From the NCBI GenBank assembly GCA_963763205.1, contig CAVXNQ010000022.1, positions 186,001-250,000 of the forward strand: 64,000 nucleotides of DNA, read 5' to 3'. This document shows, one piece after another, positions 17,406 through 25,495 of the stretch. The DNA is from DDH964 sp963763205 (GTDB lineage Bacteria > Desulfobacterota > Desulfuromonadia > Desulfuromonadales > DDH964). Made by a program: the position numbers and the translations under genes. A model generated the notes under the pieces. That model did not search any database and was not told where the DNA came from. It was given only the letters and a program-made list of their open reading frames with translations. Within the stretch, counting starts at the first letter, position 1, and each line of letters starts with the position of its first letter.

Positions 17406-18446
17406 GTTCCTGCCGAAACGATTATCCTATAACCGACTGCAAACCCCTATCTTCCCGATACAGCGTTTCCCCCCGGTGAGTCGCCTTGCTCACCGCAGAA
17501 GCGCCGTAGCCAAGAGGTGCCGCGATGGCGGACGCGGGAAGTTGCATGCGACGCATGGCAACATAGCAGATGACGGCCTTGGCCCTTACCGTCTGCGGGC
17601 GACGACATGGGTAGGATAATTCGTCGGCGGACAGGCCGTAATGGGCGGCAATCTTGGCGATCAGTTCCGCAAAAGTCACTCCCGGCGCGGCGCACTCCTC
17701 TTCTGCTCCCAGAACCTGTTCGACAAAATCGCCGCCGCCGAGAATCCGCTCATCATAGAGATCATCGTCCGAAAGTCGGGCGTTGTACGCCCGGCTGGAT
17801 AACCGTCCCCCCTGGGAAAGTTTTGCCGTCTGGCCCGTTTGCAGGCCGTCGGCCAGAAAGCTCAGGTATCGCTCAATGGCCGCTTTCTTGCGCTTTGCGA
17901 AGAGCGGCAACAGTTCCGTCGTCGTCAGGAGTTGGTAGGGAGCAGCCCCGATCAATTGTTGATGGCCGCACCAGGGGTAGCGGGCCAGTTCATCGAGATC
18001 GGCCACGATCCCGGCGCGAAGCGGATTCAGGTGGATGTAACGCAATAGTTCCAGCCGGTAGTTCTCGTCATCGCAGACAATCGATTTGTAACGGTTCTGG
18101 AAAAGGTGCCCGGCTCTTTTGTGGCGCAGATTGTAGGTGACGGCATAGCCGGTCAACAGCCGGCGCATTAGCCGCGCCAGAGGTTGTTCGGTGGGCAGGA
18201 GCAGGAGGTGGACGTGATTGTCGAGCAGGGCCCAGGCATAGCACAGGGTCTTTGTTTCGTTCAGTAGCGAACCGAGACGGCTGACAAAGTCATCTCGGTC
18301 TTTGTCAGTGGCGAAGATGTCGGACTGCGCGACACCTCGGACAATGACGTGCTGAAGCAGACCGGGGAAATCGATGCGGGCTTGACGGGGCATAGGGGGA
18401 AGATAGCAGGGTTTGTCGTTTCGTCAAGAACGTCCCCTTAGGTCCC
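17398..18446 (-). mobile_element. REP-type (Y1) transposase element, complete copy
   Basis: The element is bounded by GGGGACGTTC near 17402 and its inverse GAACGTCCCC near 18430, followed by TTAGGTCC. It contains one transposase gene. Three copies of AGAACGTCCCCTTAGGTCC lie at its outer end (18427, 19062, 19083), a layout like the REP/BIME ends that tyrosine (RAYT) transposases act on. It interrupts the gene at 16852-17405. Confidence 0.6.
17422..18393 (-). CDS. REP-associated tyrosine (Y1) transposase with DnaA-like C-terminal domain
   Basis: The 323-residue protein begins MPRQARIDFPGLLQHVIVRG, typical of Y1/IS200-type RAYT proteins. The HUH metal-binding motif is NHVHLLLLP. A Tyr candidate lies in LLTGYAVTYNLRHKRAGHLF, followed by QNRYKSIVCDDENYRLELLR and IHLNPLRAG. 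Roughly residues 230-320 resemble the DnaA/HTH DNA-binding domain seen on the longer members (FAELIAKIAAHYGLSADELS). These enzymes cut and join single-stranded DNA at palindromic ends. It is complete. The tandem partial copy next to it is 5'-identical apart from one base insertion. Confidence 0.85.
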   Translation of the reverse strand: MPRQARIDFPGLLQHVIVRGVAQSDIFATDKDRDDFVSRLGSLLNETKTLCYAWALLDNHVHLLLLPTEQPLARLMRRLLTGYAVTYNLRHKRAGHLFQNRYKSIVCDDENYRLELLRYIHLNPLRAGIVADLDELARYPWCGHQQLIGAAPYQLLTTTELLPLFAKRKKAAIERYLSFLADGLQTGQTAKLSQGGRLSSRAYNARLSDDDLYDERILGGGDFVEQVLGAEEECAAPGVTFAELIAKIAAHYGLSADELSYPCRRPQTVRAKAVICYVAMRRMQLPASAIAAPLGYGASAVSKATHRGETLYREDRGLQSVIG

Positions 18447-19081
18447 CTGGGAAAGTTTTGCCGTCTGGCCCGTTTGCAGGCCGTCGGCCAGAAAGCTCAG
18501 GTATCGCTCAATGGCCGCTTTCTTGCGCTTTGCGAAGAGCGGCAACAGTTCCGTCGTCGTCAGGAGTTGGTAAGGGAGCAGCCCCGATCAATTGTTGATG
18601 GCCGCACCAGGGGTAGCGGGCCAGTTCATCGAGATCGGCCACGATCCCGGCGCGAAGCGGATTCAGGTGGATGTAACGCAATAGTTCCAGCCGGTAGTTC
18701 TCGTCATCGCAGACAATCGATTTGTAACGGTTCTGGAAAAGGTGCCCGGCTCTTTTGTGGCGCAGATTGTAGGTGACGGCATAGCCGGTCAACAGCCGGC
18801 GCATTAGCCGCGCCAGAGGTTGTTCGGTGGGCAGGAGCAGGAGGTGGACGTGATTGTCGAGCAAGGCCCAGGCATAGCACAGGGTCTTTGTTTCGTTCAG
18901 TAGCGAACCGAGACGGCTGACAAAGTCGTCTCGGTCTTTGTCAGTGGCGAAGATGTCGGACTGCGCGACACCTCGGACAATGACGTGCTGAAGCAGACCG
19001 GGGAAATCGATGCGGGCTTGACGGGGCATAGGGGGAAGATAGCAGGGTTTGTCGTTTCGTCAAGAACGTCCCCTTAGGTCC
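18444..19081 (-). repeat. tandem partial copy of the Y1 transposase element
   Basis: Bases 18444-19081 repeat 17807-18446 almost exactly, including the flanking AGAACGTCCCCTTAGGTCC. Only a few substitutions and one extra base near 18572 differ. The 3' 40% of the transposase gene is missing. High identity points to a recent duplication. Confidence 0.85.
18508..19029 (-). pseudogene. truncated Y1 transposase copy
   Basis: The first 151 codons equal the complete transposase, including the HUH motif and the region holding the candidate Tyr. One extra A at about 18572 (GGTAAGGG against GGTAGGG in the full copy) shifts the frame, and the C-terminal DNA-binding domain is absent. It is presumably inactive on its own. 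Confidence 0.85.
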
Positions 19082-19102
19082 TAGAACGTCCCCTTAGGTC
19101 CC

Positions 19103-19274
19103 TCTGGGCCTGACCCAGCCGAAGGTGTCGATGATCATGAACGGGCGGTTGGGAGGGTTTTCCCTGGAACGCCTGATCATGGCCATCACCGCCCTGGACC
19201 GCGATGTGGAGATTCGGATACGCAAGAAACCGAGGTCGCGGAAGCATGCCCATTTGAATGTGGTTTGTGCTTGA
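19103..19274 (+). pseudogene. 3' fragment of an XRE antitoxin gene
   Basis: This equals the last 57 codons of the antitoxin gene at 20468-20800 (LGLTQPKVSMIMNGRLGGFS onward). The identity starts exactly where the AGAACGTCCCCTTAGGTCCC end repeat of the transposase element stops. The 5' half of the gene and its toxin partner are missing here. Confidence 0.85.
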
Positions 19275-19394
19275 ACTGGGGTGGGTGGGCAGGGAAGTGA
19301 AACCATCTGCTCTGTGGCCGAACGGCAGGTTAATGTGGCAATGAAAAACTTGATCCCGGTGCCATGCCCTGCGGGAGCCAGGCGGTGAAGGGGA

Positions 19395-19524
19395 TTGACC
19401 TTTTCTCATTGGCACGATAAAAAGGGGAGTCCGTTTTTCCGGAGGGTGGGGCCGTGCACGGATTCTTCCATAGATTTTCTCAGTAACCGCCTGACCGGGC
19501 TGTCCCGGCAGGCGGTTGTTTTTT
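19395..19524 (+). ncRNA. repeated promoter - micro-ORF - terminator cassette, copy 2
   Basis: The promoter is TTGACC (19395) - 17 nt - TAAAAA (19418). A GGAGGG site precedes a GTG (19454) that opens the ten-codon frame VHGFFHRFSQ and stops at 19486. The terminator hairpin AACCGCC..GGCGGTT at 19485-19517 is followed by six T. It could be an sRNA, a leader peptide, or both. Transcription is inferred from the signals. Confidence 0.45.
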
Positions 19525-19569
19525 CAGGGTTTGAGTTGGGTGCCCTTAGGAGAGGGATGGGACGTCGCT

Positions 19570-19600
19570 TCCAATGTGTAGATGCGACACATGAACAATC
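19570..19600 (+). repeat. conserved hairpin GTGTAGAYGCGACAC
   Basis: ATGTGT - AGATGCG - ACACAT forms a 6-bp stem. The same sequence is in copy B near 21101. A variant near 19892, AGGTGT - AGACGCG - ACACCT, keeps the stem through a T-A to G-C compensatory change. It probably marks a mobile-element end. Confidence 0.45.
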
Positions 19601-19724
19601 CCCTGCCGGTTAAAAGGCTGTTTTTGGCATCGAAAACAGGCCTATAAGGTATTTTCTGGGGCTTATTTCTTAACTTTCGTCTGTACTTTCGGTGAGTTAG
19701 TTTGGTCCGACCCCAGATGTCTCC

Positions 19725-19919
19725 CCCTCCTCCGGGTGGGTGAACCGGAGGTTTTCCCATTCGCCGGCACAGTGGCGGGCGAAGTTGGGGTTGGGGCGGC
19801 TTTAGGCGGGTAAGCATTTTTTGAAGATGGGGCGGTAAAATCGTGGGTGGGATCCAGCAACATTGGGCCTGTCAGATCCTATGGGCTGTCAAGGTGTAGA
19901 CGCGACACCTGATCGCCCC
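19725..19919. other. non-coding stretch between repeat copy A and a vapC remnant
   Basis: I see no gene. It contains the third variant of the GTGTAGAYGCGACAC hairpin at about 19892-19910, directly before the vapC remnant, so it is probably the end of a degraded insertion element. Confidence 0.3.
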
Positions 19920-20006
19920 CAGGTTCACCGGCTCACCCTCGCGACGCGCAACGTGGCCGACTTCGAACGCTGCGGCGCCGCTCTTTGCAATCCGTGGGAG
20001 GGGTGA
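19920..20006 (+). pseudogene. VapC/PIN-domain toxin, C-terminal remnant
   Basis: An open frame of 28 codons encodes HRLTLATRNVADFERCGAAL and ends NPWEG. This is the usual C-terminus of PIN-domain (VapC/FitB) toxins: the TRN-x-x-DF motif supplies an active-site Asp, followed by the NPW ending. The rest of the gene is absent. It starts about 10 bp after the hairpin described at 19892, so an element probably removed the 5' part. Confidence 0.6.
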
Positions 20007-20117
20007 AAGGGGAAAAATCGGTCCTCTGGTAGTTCCGGGGAGTTTGAAGTCGCGGAGCGCATCGACCGAAAAATTGGCTCGACAGCTATACCCGTTTTAG
20101 TATATTAAGGAGGGGGG

Positions 20118-20471
20118 ATGGATGAAAAGGAGTTGGTCTGGGTGGGAAGTGCCCGGAAGGATCTCCAGGGCTTTCCGCCGGAAGTTCGGGCGGTCTTCGG
20201 CGTAGCCCTCTATTGGGCGCAACTCGGCAGCAAGCATCCGCAAGCCAAACCGCTAAAAGGTTTCAAGGGAGCCGGGGTGGTCGAAATCGTCGAAGACTTT
20301 GCTACAGACACGTACCGCTGCATCTACACCGTCAAGTTCGGGGACAAGACCTACGTACTGCACGCGTTCCAGAAGAAATCGAAAAAGGGCTCCGCCACCC
20401 CGAAACCGGACATGGATTTGATCAACGCCCGCCTCAAGGCGGTCAGGGAACAGGTCGAGGTGAACCCATGA
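20118..20471 (+). CDS. RelE/HigB-type toxin (Gp49-like)
   Basis: The 117-residue protein matches the phage-derived Gp49-like HigB family. KELVWVGSARKDLQGFPPEV stands at the start, then PLKGFKGAGVVEIVEDFATD, YRCIYTVKFGDKTYVLHAFQ and KKSKKGSATPKPD. It is expected to be a ribosome-dependent mRNA interferase. AAGGAGG precedes the ATG, and TAGTATATT, likely to include a -10 element, lies just before. It overlaps the antitoxin gene by 4 bp. It appears complete. Confidence 0.85.
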   Translation: MDEKELVWVGSARKDLQGFPPEVRAVFGVALYWAQLGSKHPQAKPLKGFKGAGVVEIVEDFATDTYRCIYTVKFGDKTYVLHAFQKKSKKGSATPKPDMDLINARLKAVREQVEVNP

Positions 20472-20800
20472 GTCAACGCAATGAGAAGTTTGAAACATCG
20501 AGCGGGAATGTATTTGCCGACCTGGATCTGGCTATGCCGGAAGAACTGCAGGCCAAAGCCAGAATCGCCCACCTGATCGTGCAGATCATCTCCAAGAGCC
20601 ATATGACCCAGAAGGAAGCCGCCGAGGTTCTGGGCCTGACCCAGCCGAAGGTGTCGATGATCATGAACGGGCGGTTGGGAGGGTTTTCCCTGGAACGCCT
20701 GATCATGGCCATCACCGCCCTGGACCGCGATGTGGAGATTCGGATACGCAAGAAACCGAGGTCGCGGAAGCATGCCCATTTGAATGTAGTTTGTGCTTGA
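20468..20800 (+). CDS. XRE-family antitoxin (HigA-like, XRE N-terminal plus C-terminal extension)
   Basis: The 110-residue protein has an N-terminal FETSSGNVFADLDLAMPEEL typical of antitoxins paired with Gp49-like toxins, followed by a helix-turn-helix (SHMTQKEAAEVLGLTQPKVS) and a basic tail. It neutralises the toxin encoded 4 bp upstream and would repress the operon. Its 3' 172 bp and the following DNA are duplicated at 19103-19724. Confidence 0.85.
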   Translation: MSQRNEKFETSSGNVFADLDLAMPEELQAKARIAHLIVQIISKSHMTQKEAAEVLGLTQPKVSMIMNGRLGGFSLERLIMAITALDRDVEIRIRKKPRSRKHAHLNVVCA

Positions 20801-21250
20801 ACTGGGGTGGGTGGGGTCCGGATGTGAAATCCTCCACTCTGTCGCCAAACCCCGGGCAAATGTGGCAATGAAAAACTTGATCCCGGTGCCATGCCTTGCG
20901 GGAGCCAGGCGGCGAAGGGGATTGACCTTTTCTCATTCGCACGCTAAAAAGGGGAGTCCGTTTTCCGGAGGGTTGTGCCATGCACGGATTCTTCCATAGA
21001 CTTTCTCAGTAACCGCCTGACCGGGCTGTCCCGGCAGGCGGTTGTTTTCTTCAGGGTTTGAGTTGGGTGCCCTTAGGAGAGGGATGGGACGTCGCTTCAA
21101 TGTGTAGATGCGACACATGAACAATCCCCTGCCGGTTAAAAGGCTGTTTTTGGCATCGAAAACAGGCCTATAAGGTATTTTCTGGGGCTTATTTCTTAAC
21201 TTTCGTCTGTACTTTCGGTGAGTTAGTTTGGTCCAACCCCAGATGTCTCC
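20629..21250 (+). repeat. 622-bp direct repeat, copy B
   Basis: This is the partner of 19103-19724. It begins within the intact antitoxin gene, so it is probably the parental location. It includes the third cassette copy and ends in TTTGGTCCAACCCCAGATGT. Confidence 0.85.
20922..21049 (+). ncRNA. repeated promoter - micro-ORF - terminator cassette, copy 3
   Basis: The promoter is TTGACC (20922) - 17 nt - TAAAAA (20945). CCGGAGGG precedes the ATG at 20980, which opens MHGFFHRLSQ and stops at 21012. The terminator hairpin at 21011-21043 is followed by a T-rich tract. It sits 120 bp after the antitoxin stop. See copies 1 and 2. Confidence 0.45.
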
Positions 21251-21335
21251 AATTTGGTGACTGGCCTTTTTCAGCTCAGAGCCGAAAATAAATCTGTCAC
21301 CTTTTCCAATTAAGTTTGGTCCGACCCCAGATGTG
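21225..21335. repeat. REP-like palindromic ends
   Basis: TTTGGTCC(G/A)ACCCCAGATGT occurs at about 21227 and 21309 (and 19701). Between them is an inverted repeat, GGTGAC at 21256 and GTCACC at 21295, each flanked by AATT-rich arms. Sequences of this type are commonly found next to RAYT transposases. No transposase lies immediately here. Confidence 0.45.
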
Positions 21336-21366
21336 CTCCGTTTATTGGCCCTACGAGGAGGATTCC

Positions 21367-22476
21367 ATGTTGTCTGAACTAGCTGGATTTACTCTCACAC
21401 GAACGATACCAGATAATGTGCTTATGGGTATCATGTCCGGAGCGTATAGGGTTTATGGAGGTGTGGTCAGGAACAACTCTGGACAAATTATTGCCCATTT
21501 GGCCAATACGGCCATTCCAATCAACCTAGCAACCTCACTTCCCATTGTAAATTCGGTTATAAGTGGATTAAACACCGTTCAATTAAGCCGGATCGGGGCA
21601 AATGTAAGCCAATTGCTTACCCTGGCAAAAGGAACCATGGTTCTTTCCGGCTTAACTCTTGGAGTCAGTGCCGCCGGTTTCCTGTTCCTAAACCATAAAT
21701 TGAAAAAGGTTGACGCACGTTTAAAGGAGATCAGCAAGGACGTGAAAAAAATTCGTGAGTTCCTTGAACTCCAAGAAAGAGCAAGGTTAAGCACAGCTTT
21801 GAAAACACTGCGCAGCATTGATGAGGGCGTTGACATTGGTGTCCGTGAAAAACTGCTTGTCAACGCAAAACAAACGCTCAGTGAGATTCATGAAAAATAT
21901 CGTGAGCTACTGATAGAAGCTAATAACGTTCAAGAGGCACTTCCTGTTGAGGAATATTACACTGTAACAGCACTCGGGCATGCGTTATGTGCGGCCGAAC
22001 TTGATATGTATGAGCATGCCTATGAAGACTTGAAGGATGCCCATGATGTTTGGAATGCGTCTCTCAGACGCATCTCTGAAGACTTAGTTTTGAAAGGCGA
22101 GCCTGAGCGTTTCATGTATGATCGCTACGTGGATCATGTAAAAACAGATGAATTAGTCGATTGGATGGATTTTGCAAGTTCCTCAAATAACGGCATTGGA
22201 TGGGTTGATGACCTCAGACGGAAGATAACCTGGAAGCCAAAGATGTCGACGTTTACAAAAAAAATTGACTTGGATGAGCAGATACAGATTGAGTTAATGA
22301 GGAAGGTGGTTGCGCGCGAGAAAATTATTGAAGGCTATGTGACTCAGTACAAATATTTTTCCGATATCAAACAGCGGCCATCTACTGTTCAACAATACTT
22401 TGAAAGCCTTCCGAAAGAGTCAGGCGTTGAGGAGTGCTTCGTGTTGATATCTGATGAGATTTTAAGGGCCGCTTAG
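21367..22476 (+). CDS. membrane-anchored coiled-coil protein, unknown
   Basis: The 369-residue protein has an N-terminal region rich in small and hydrophobic residues. A likely membrane helix lies at about residues 92-115 (GTMVLSGLTLGVSAAGFLFL), followed by a coiled coil (NHKLKKVDARLKEISKDVKK) and a mostly helical cytoplasmic domain of about 220 residues with no motif I know. GAGGAGG precedes the ATG. It is less GC-rich than the core genes, sits between REP-like repeats, and stands alone with no obvious partner. The helix - coiled coil - helical-domain plan is seen in some membrane-acting defence or toxin proteins, but that is only a suggestion. Confidence 0.6.
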   Translation: MLSELAGFTLTRTIPDNVLMGIMSGAYRVYGGVVRNNSGQIIAHLANTAIPINLATSLPIVNSVISGLNTVQLSRIGANVSQLLTLAKGTMVLSGLTLGVSAAGFLFLNHKLKKVDARLKEISKDVKKIREFLELQERARLSTALKTLRSIDEGVDIGVREKLLVNAKQTLSEIHEKYRELLIEANNVQEALPVEEYYTVTALGHALCAAELDMYEHAYEDLKDAHDVWNASLRRISEDLVLKGEPERFMYDRYVDHVKTDELVDWMDFASSSNNGIGWVDDLRRKITWKPKMSTFTKKIDLDEQIQIELMRKVVAREKIIEGYVTQYKYFSDIKQRPSTVQQYFESLPKESGVEECFVLISDEILRAA

Positions 22477-23004
22477 ACTTGGGCGAACGCCATTTCGAAA
22501 GTTACCATTTTTTTAAAATGTGAGTCGTTATTGGTTTCGTAGACATCATGGAATCCCTCTGGCGCGTCTTATAAATCAGGGATTGTGAGATTCGCTGACA
22601 CGGGTAGGAGTGGAAAGGGAAGCACGACCCGGAACAAGATGTGAGAAAAAAATAAGACAAGCCGTCTATCATGTTTTTGGCTAAGATTCTTTTGTCTAAA
22701 AACTGAGGGAATATGAGACGGGGGCAGCAGCGAACACTTACGTCACCTCCCTCAATCCGTGAAAGGACGACCAAAGCGCTGACTGATGTTGTGGGCGGAG
22801 CTACATCGATTTTGTCATATTTTAATTGTTTTGAAGGAGGAGTGGATGATTCTCAGGACCGGAATTCGAGTGCGAGGGAAAAATTAACCGCTGCTTCCGG
22901 CTCAAAGACGGCCATCGGTTTTTTGTTTTCACCTCCAGTTTTGACCTGTTCTCTTGATGGAAAGCGTTCTATTCCATATATTTTATTTTCATAAGGAGGA
23001 AACA
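22477..23004. other. 528-bp region without a convincing gene
   Basis: Short open frames exist (for example 22713-22994) but lack family features. Near 22886 the sequence AACCGCTGCTTCCGG..CGGTTTTTTG could form a weak hairpin with a T-tract. The ribosome binding site for the next gene (AAGGAGG) is at 22993. Confidence 0.3.
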
Positions 23005-23652
23005 ATGATGTTTTCTATTAAAACTATATTCACTGTTATTTTTTTATTATTCAGTCTATCACTAAATGTTCAAGCAAAAACAGAGAACAAAACGGTAGAA
23101 GTTGGAACGCAAACAGTTACTACTGAGGATGGACGGAAGGTAATATTGAAAAGTGATGGAACTTGGGAATATGCAAACAAAAACTTGTTTGAAAAAAAAG
23201 GAGAAAGCACACTTTCATTGGATACAGGGATAATTTTTAGGTCGGGAGACATAAAGCCAGTAGCACGCACGGAATTTTATCTTTTGGACAAAGGTCTTGT
23301 TGATGCTCTTCTTGAAAAGGGTTATAGTTATAACAATAAAAAAGTTACTGATCCTTATTTAATATACATTCAATTTCTTTCTTCTGCAGAATATTATAAT
23401 TCAACAGACGATTCTAGGGAGAGATTTGACTTGATATGGTCAATATTAAGGCCACATGTTATCCAATCAGTTACAACTAATTTTGATGGGAAAGCGATAT
23501 TTAAAGAAATACCGCCAGGACAATATTATTTGATGGGCCTTACAAAAATCGGCCAAAATTCAATAATATGGAATGTTGAGGTCAATTTATCGCCTGGTGA
23601 CAACTCCTTTACTCTTGACCAGAACAATGCTGCCTACATTACAACTCGTTGA
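23005..23652 (+). CDS. secreted DUF3157-like protein
   Basis: The 215-residue protein has a signal peptide (TIFTVIFLLFSLSLNVQA, cleavage near residue 22). The mature start TVEVGTQTVTTEDGRKVILK, followed by SDGTWEY, is the hallmark of DUF3157-like periplasmic proteins. The remainder contains a carboxypeptidase-regulatory-like stretch (FDGKAIFKEIPPGQYYLMGL), an Ig-like fold often found in surface proteins. AAGGAGG lies 6 nt before the ATG. It is AT-rich and probably acquired. Function unknown. Confidence 0.6.
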   Translation: MMFSIKTIFTVIFLLFSLSLNVQAKTENKTVEVGTQTVTTEDGRKVILKSDGTWEYANKNLFEKKGESTLSLDTGIIFRSGDIKPVARTEFYLLDKGLVDALLEKGYSYNNKKVTDPYLIYIQFLSSAEYYNSTDDSRERFDLIWSILRPHVIQSVTTNFDGKAIFKEIPPGQYYLMGLTKIGQNSIIWNVEVNLSPGDNSFTLDQNNAAYITTR

Positions 23653-24088
23653 AAATTTCATCGAGGGCCCCCCTTGAGGGTCACGCATTAAAAGGCTGTC
23701 CGTCAAGGGCAAAAACATTCCTGGAGCATGAAGATTGTGGTTTTCATGCTTTGCTGCGTTCCGTCACCGACATCCTTACCATTGCCGATATTTCTCTCTG
23801 CTTCGATGTCAGCCTTTGCTGCACCAGTCACCCATCAGGATCAAGGCGGTTGTAGAGGTTATTGAAGTTCAACAGCCCTTTCCGCTTTTCGCGGACCAGA
23901 AAACCTTCGGTTCCAGGCCGTGTCCAAGTGATTGTTTCAGGACTTGTGGTTGTTAGCCAGCCCCATGGTGGCTCACGGCGTGGGCAGTAAAGACGGTGGT
24001 AACCGGTATCTATGCTGGGCGGAGCGGCTGCCAATCAGACCTCGTGGTTTTGCCAACCCCAATACGGGTTCACCGCTCCGGCCAGTTC
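23653..24088. other. intergenic, probable IS110 downstream end
   Basis: No gene is recognised. The stretch around 23950-24080 next to the IS110 transposase fragment is probably the downstream end of that element. Confidence 0.3.
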
Positions 24089-24598
24089 CTAAGTGAAGGT
24101 CTTTTCCGGCATAAAGGGAACCTGGTCCCTGATGACGTAGTACGCGGCCCGCGCCAGTTTGTGGGCCAGCGCAGTATGTGCGACCATGAAGTTGCTCTTT
24201 CTCAACTTGCGGTTGTAGTAGGCTCGGGCTTTGTCGTCAAAGCGCCTGGCCAGTTCGGCCGCCTCGGAGAAGGCCCAGGAAAGGTACTTGTTGCCACTTT
24301 TCTTGTTCCCTTTTCCCTTGGCCTGGCCGTTGCTGGTCCATTGCGAAGAGACCAGCCGGCAGTACGAGGCGAAGTTGCCAACTTTTGCAAAACGCTCGAT
24401 CGGCCCGGTTTCCAGCATGATGGTCAGCCCCAGAATCTTGCCGACGCCAGGGATCGTTTCGAATTGCCGGTACGCACCATTGAGTTCGAGCTTCTTTTCG
24501 ATGAAGGTCTCAATGGCTCGAATCTGCCGGGTTAGGAAGTCGATGCTGTCCTTGCTCACCTGTCCAGGGGGCTCAGGGTCAGGCCTCCAAGTTGCCAA
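24089..24598 (-). pseudogene. IS110-family transposase, C-terminal fragment
   Basis: About 165 residues cover the transposase_20 (C-terminal) domain: FETIPGVGKILGLTIMLETG (helix-hairpin-helix), FAKVGNFASYCRLVSSQWTS, KGKGNKKSGNKYLSWAFSEA and KARAYYNRKLRKSNFMVAHT. The N-terminal DEDD catalytic domain is missing, so the element is dead. The catalytic Ser region of IS110 enzymes corresponds to the SYCRLVSS stretch. Confidence 0.85.
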
Positions 24599-24717
24599 GA
24601 TTTCCCTTTGCGCCCGAATTGTGCAGGTTCGATGCCCGCTTGGCTTCCCGGGTTCTTCATGGTATCCTCCAATCGCACTATTGAAAGTATTGTTTATCCA
24701 GGGGAAGGAGTGCGGTT

Positions 24718-24978
24718 ATGAAGGCGATTACTGCGAACGACCTTAAAACCAAAGGTGTTGCGTCCATCGGTGCGGCACTGGAGGACCAGGAGGAGGCGAT
24801 TATTTCGGTGCGGGGGAAGGATCGCTATGTGGTCATGAATGTGGAGACCTACAACCGCTTGCGGGTCTGCGAACTGGAGGCCGCCTTGTACCAGGCCAAG
24901 CGGGAAATCGAGGAAGGCAAAGGGGTCGAAGAGAGCGTGGAAGAGCATCTGGCTCGGCTCCGGAACCTTGAGCCATGA
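24718..24978 (+). CDS. Phd/YefM-type antitoxin
   Basis: The 86-residue protein begins MKAITANDLKTKGVASIGAA, then ISVRGKDRYVVMNVETYNRL, the fold of Phd/YefM antitoxins, followed by an acidic C-terminal arm (YQAKREIEEGKGVEESVEEH) that would wrap the toxin. It binds its own promoter as a dimer. The gene overlaps the toxin gene by 4 bp. GAAGGAG lies before the ATG. Confidence 0.85.
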   Translation: MKAITANDLKTKGVASIGAALEDQEEAIISVRGKDRYVVMNVETYNRLRVCELEAALYQAKREIEEGKGVEESVEEHLARLRNLEP

Positions 24979-25253
24979 GTTTCAGGATCATTTATACGCC
25001 GGGGTACAACCGGCGCGCCGCGCGTTTTCTTAAAAAACATCCCGAACTTTTTCCCCAGTACGAAAAAGCTCTCAAACTTCTGGAGATCAATCCTTTTCAC
25101 CCTTCCCTCCGCCTGCATCGACTGCAAGGTCCCTTGAACGATCTCTATTCGGTATCGATCAACATCAGTTATCGGGTTACTCTGGAGCTGATTCTGGATG
25201 AGCAACAGATCATCCTCGTTGATATCGGCAGTCACGACGAGGTCTATCGCTAG
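24975..25253 (+). CDS. RelE/ParE-family toxin
   Basis: The 92-residue protein reads FRIIYTPGYNRRAARFLKKH, then NPFHPSLRLHRLQGPLNDLY and SVSINISYRVTLELI, ending ILVDIGSHDEVYR. This is the RelE/YafQ-like fold with the usual terminal G-x-H-D-x-V-Y-R. It probably cleaves mRNA at the ribosome. The active-site His/Arg set appears intact. It is translated directly after its antitoxin through an ATGA overlap. Confidence 0.85.
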   Translation: MSFRIIYTPGYNRRAARFLKKHPELFPQYEKALKLLEINPFHPSLRLHRLQGPLNDLYSVSINISYRVTLELILDEQQIILVDIGSHDEVYR

Positions 25254-25339
25254 TGGGGGATAGGTACGTCCTTTACATTTCCCTAGTCAATCGGAAATAT
25301 CGGGAATTCCTGGACCACCACACCGAATCCAAAAATAGG

Positions 25340-25372
25340 AAGGACGGCCCATCGGCCGCCCTTCGTTGTGCT
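25340..25372 (+). terminator. hairpin after the toxin gene
   Basis: GGACGGCC / GGCCGCCC around a CATC loop (AGGACGGCCCATCGGCCGCCCTT) stands about 90 bp downstream of the toxin stop. There is a short T-rich follow-up only, so it is moderately convincing. Confidence 0.4.
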
Positions 25373-25437
25373 CGGGACACTGCAATTGACGGACTGCAAG
25401 ACTCCTCCACAGGCTCTCCCTTTCATTTTCCCGATCA

Positions 25438-25483
25438 TTATTTGACCACGAAAACCGGCACCGCCGCCCGGTTCAGAACCTTA
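25438..25483 (-). pseudogene. universal stress protein, C-terminal remnant
   Basis: The minus strand reads KVLNRAAVPVFVVK then stop. It is nearly identical at the DNA level to the end of the usp gene at 28055, including upstream GATCATT..TTGACCACGAAAACC. The homology ends just before the cysteine desulfurase stop. A second usp copy, or a duplication of this end, must once have stood here. Confidence 0.7.
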
Positions 25484-25495
25484 ATCAGCCCCTTG

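Larger units (their letters stand above)
19103..19724 (+). repeat. 622-bp direct repeat, copy A
   Basis: Copy A matches copy B (20629-21250) over its full length. Identity is strong except for a divergent patch near 19287-19335 (20817-20860 in copy B). It contains the antitoxin 3' end, the promoter - micro-ORF - terminator cassette, a hairpin ATGTGT..ACACAT near 19577 and a REP-like end TTTGGTCCGACCCCAG. Confidence 0.85.

Noticed and set aside
18427..19102. CRISPR array from AGAACGTCCCCTTAGGTCC repeats
   Set aside because: Only three units, uneven spacing (635 bp and 1-2 bp), no spacers and no cas genes; they are transposase-element ends.
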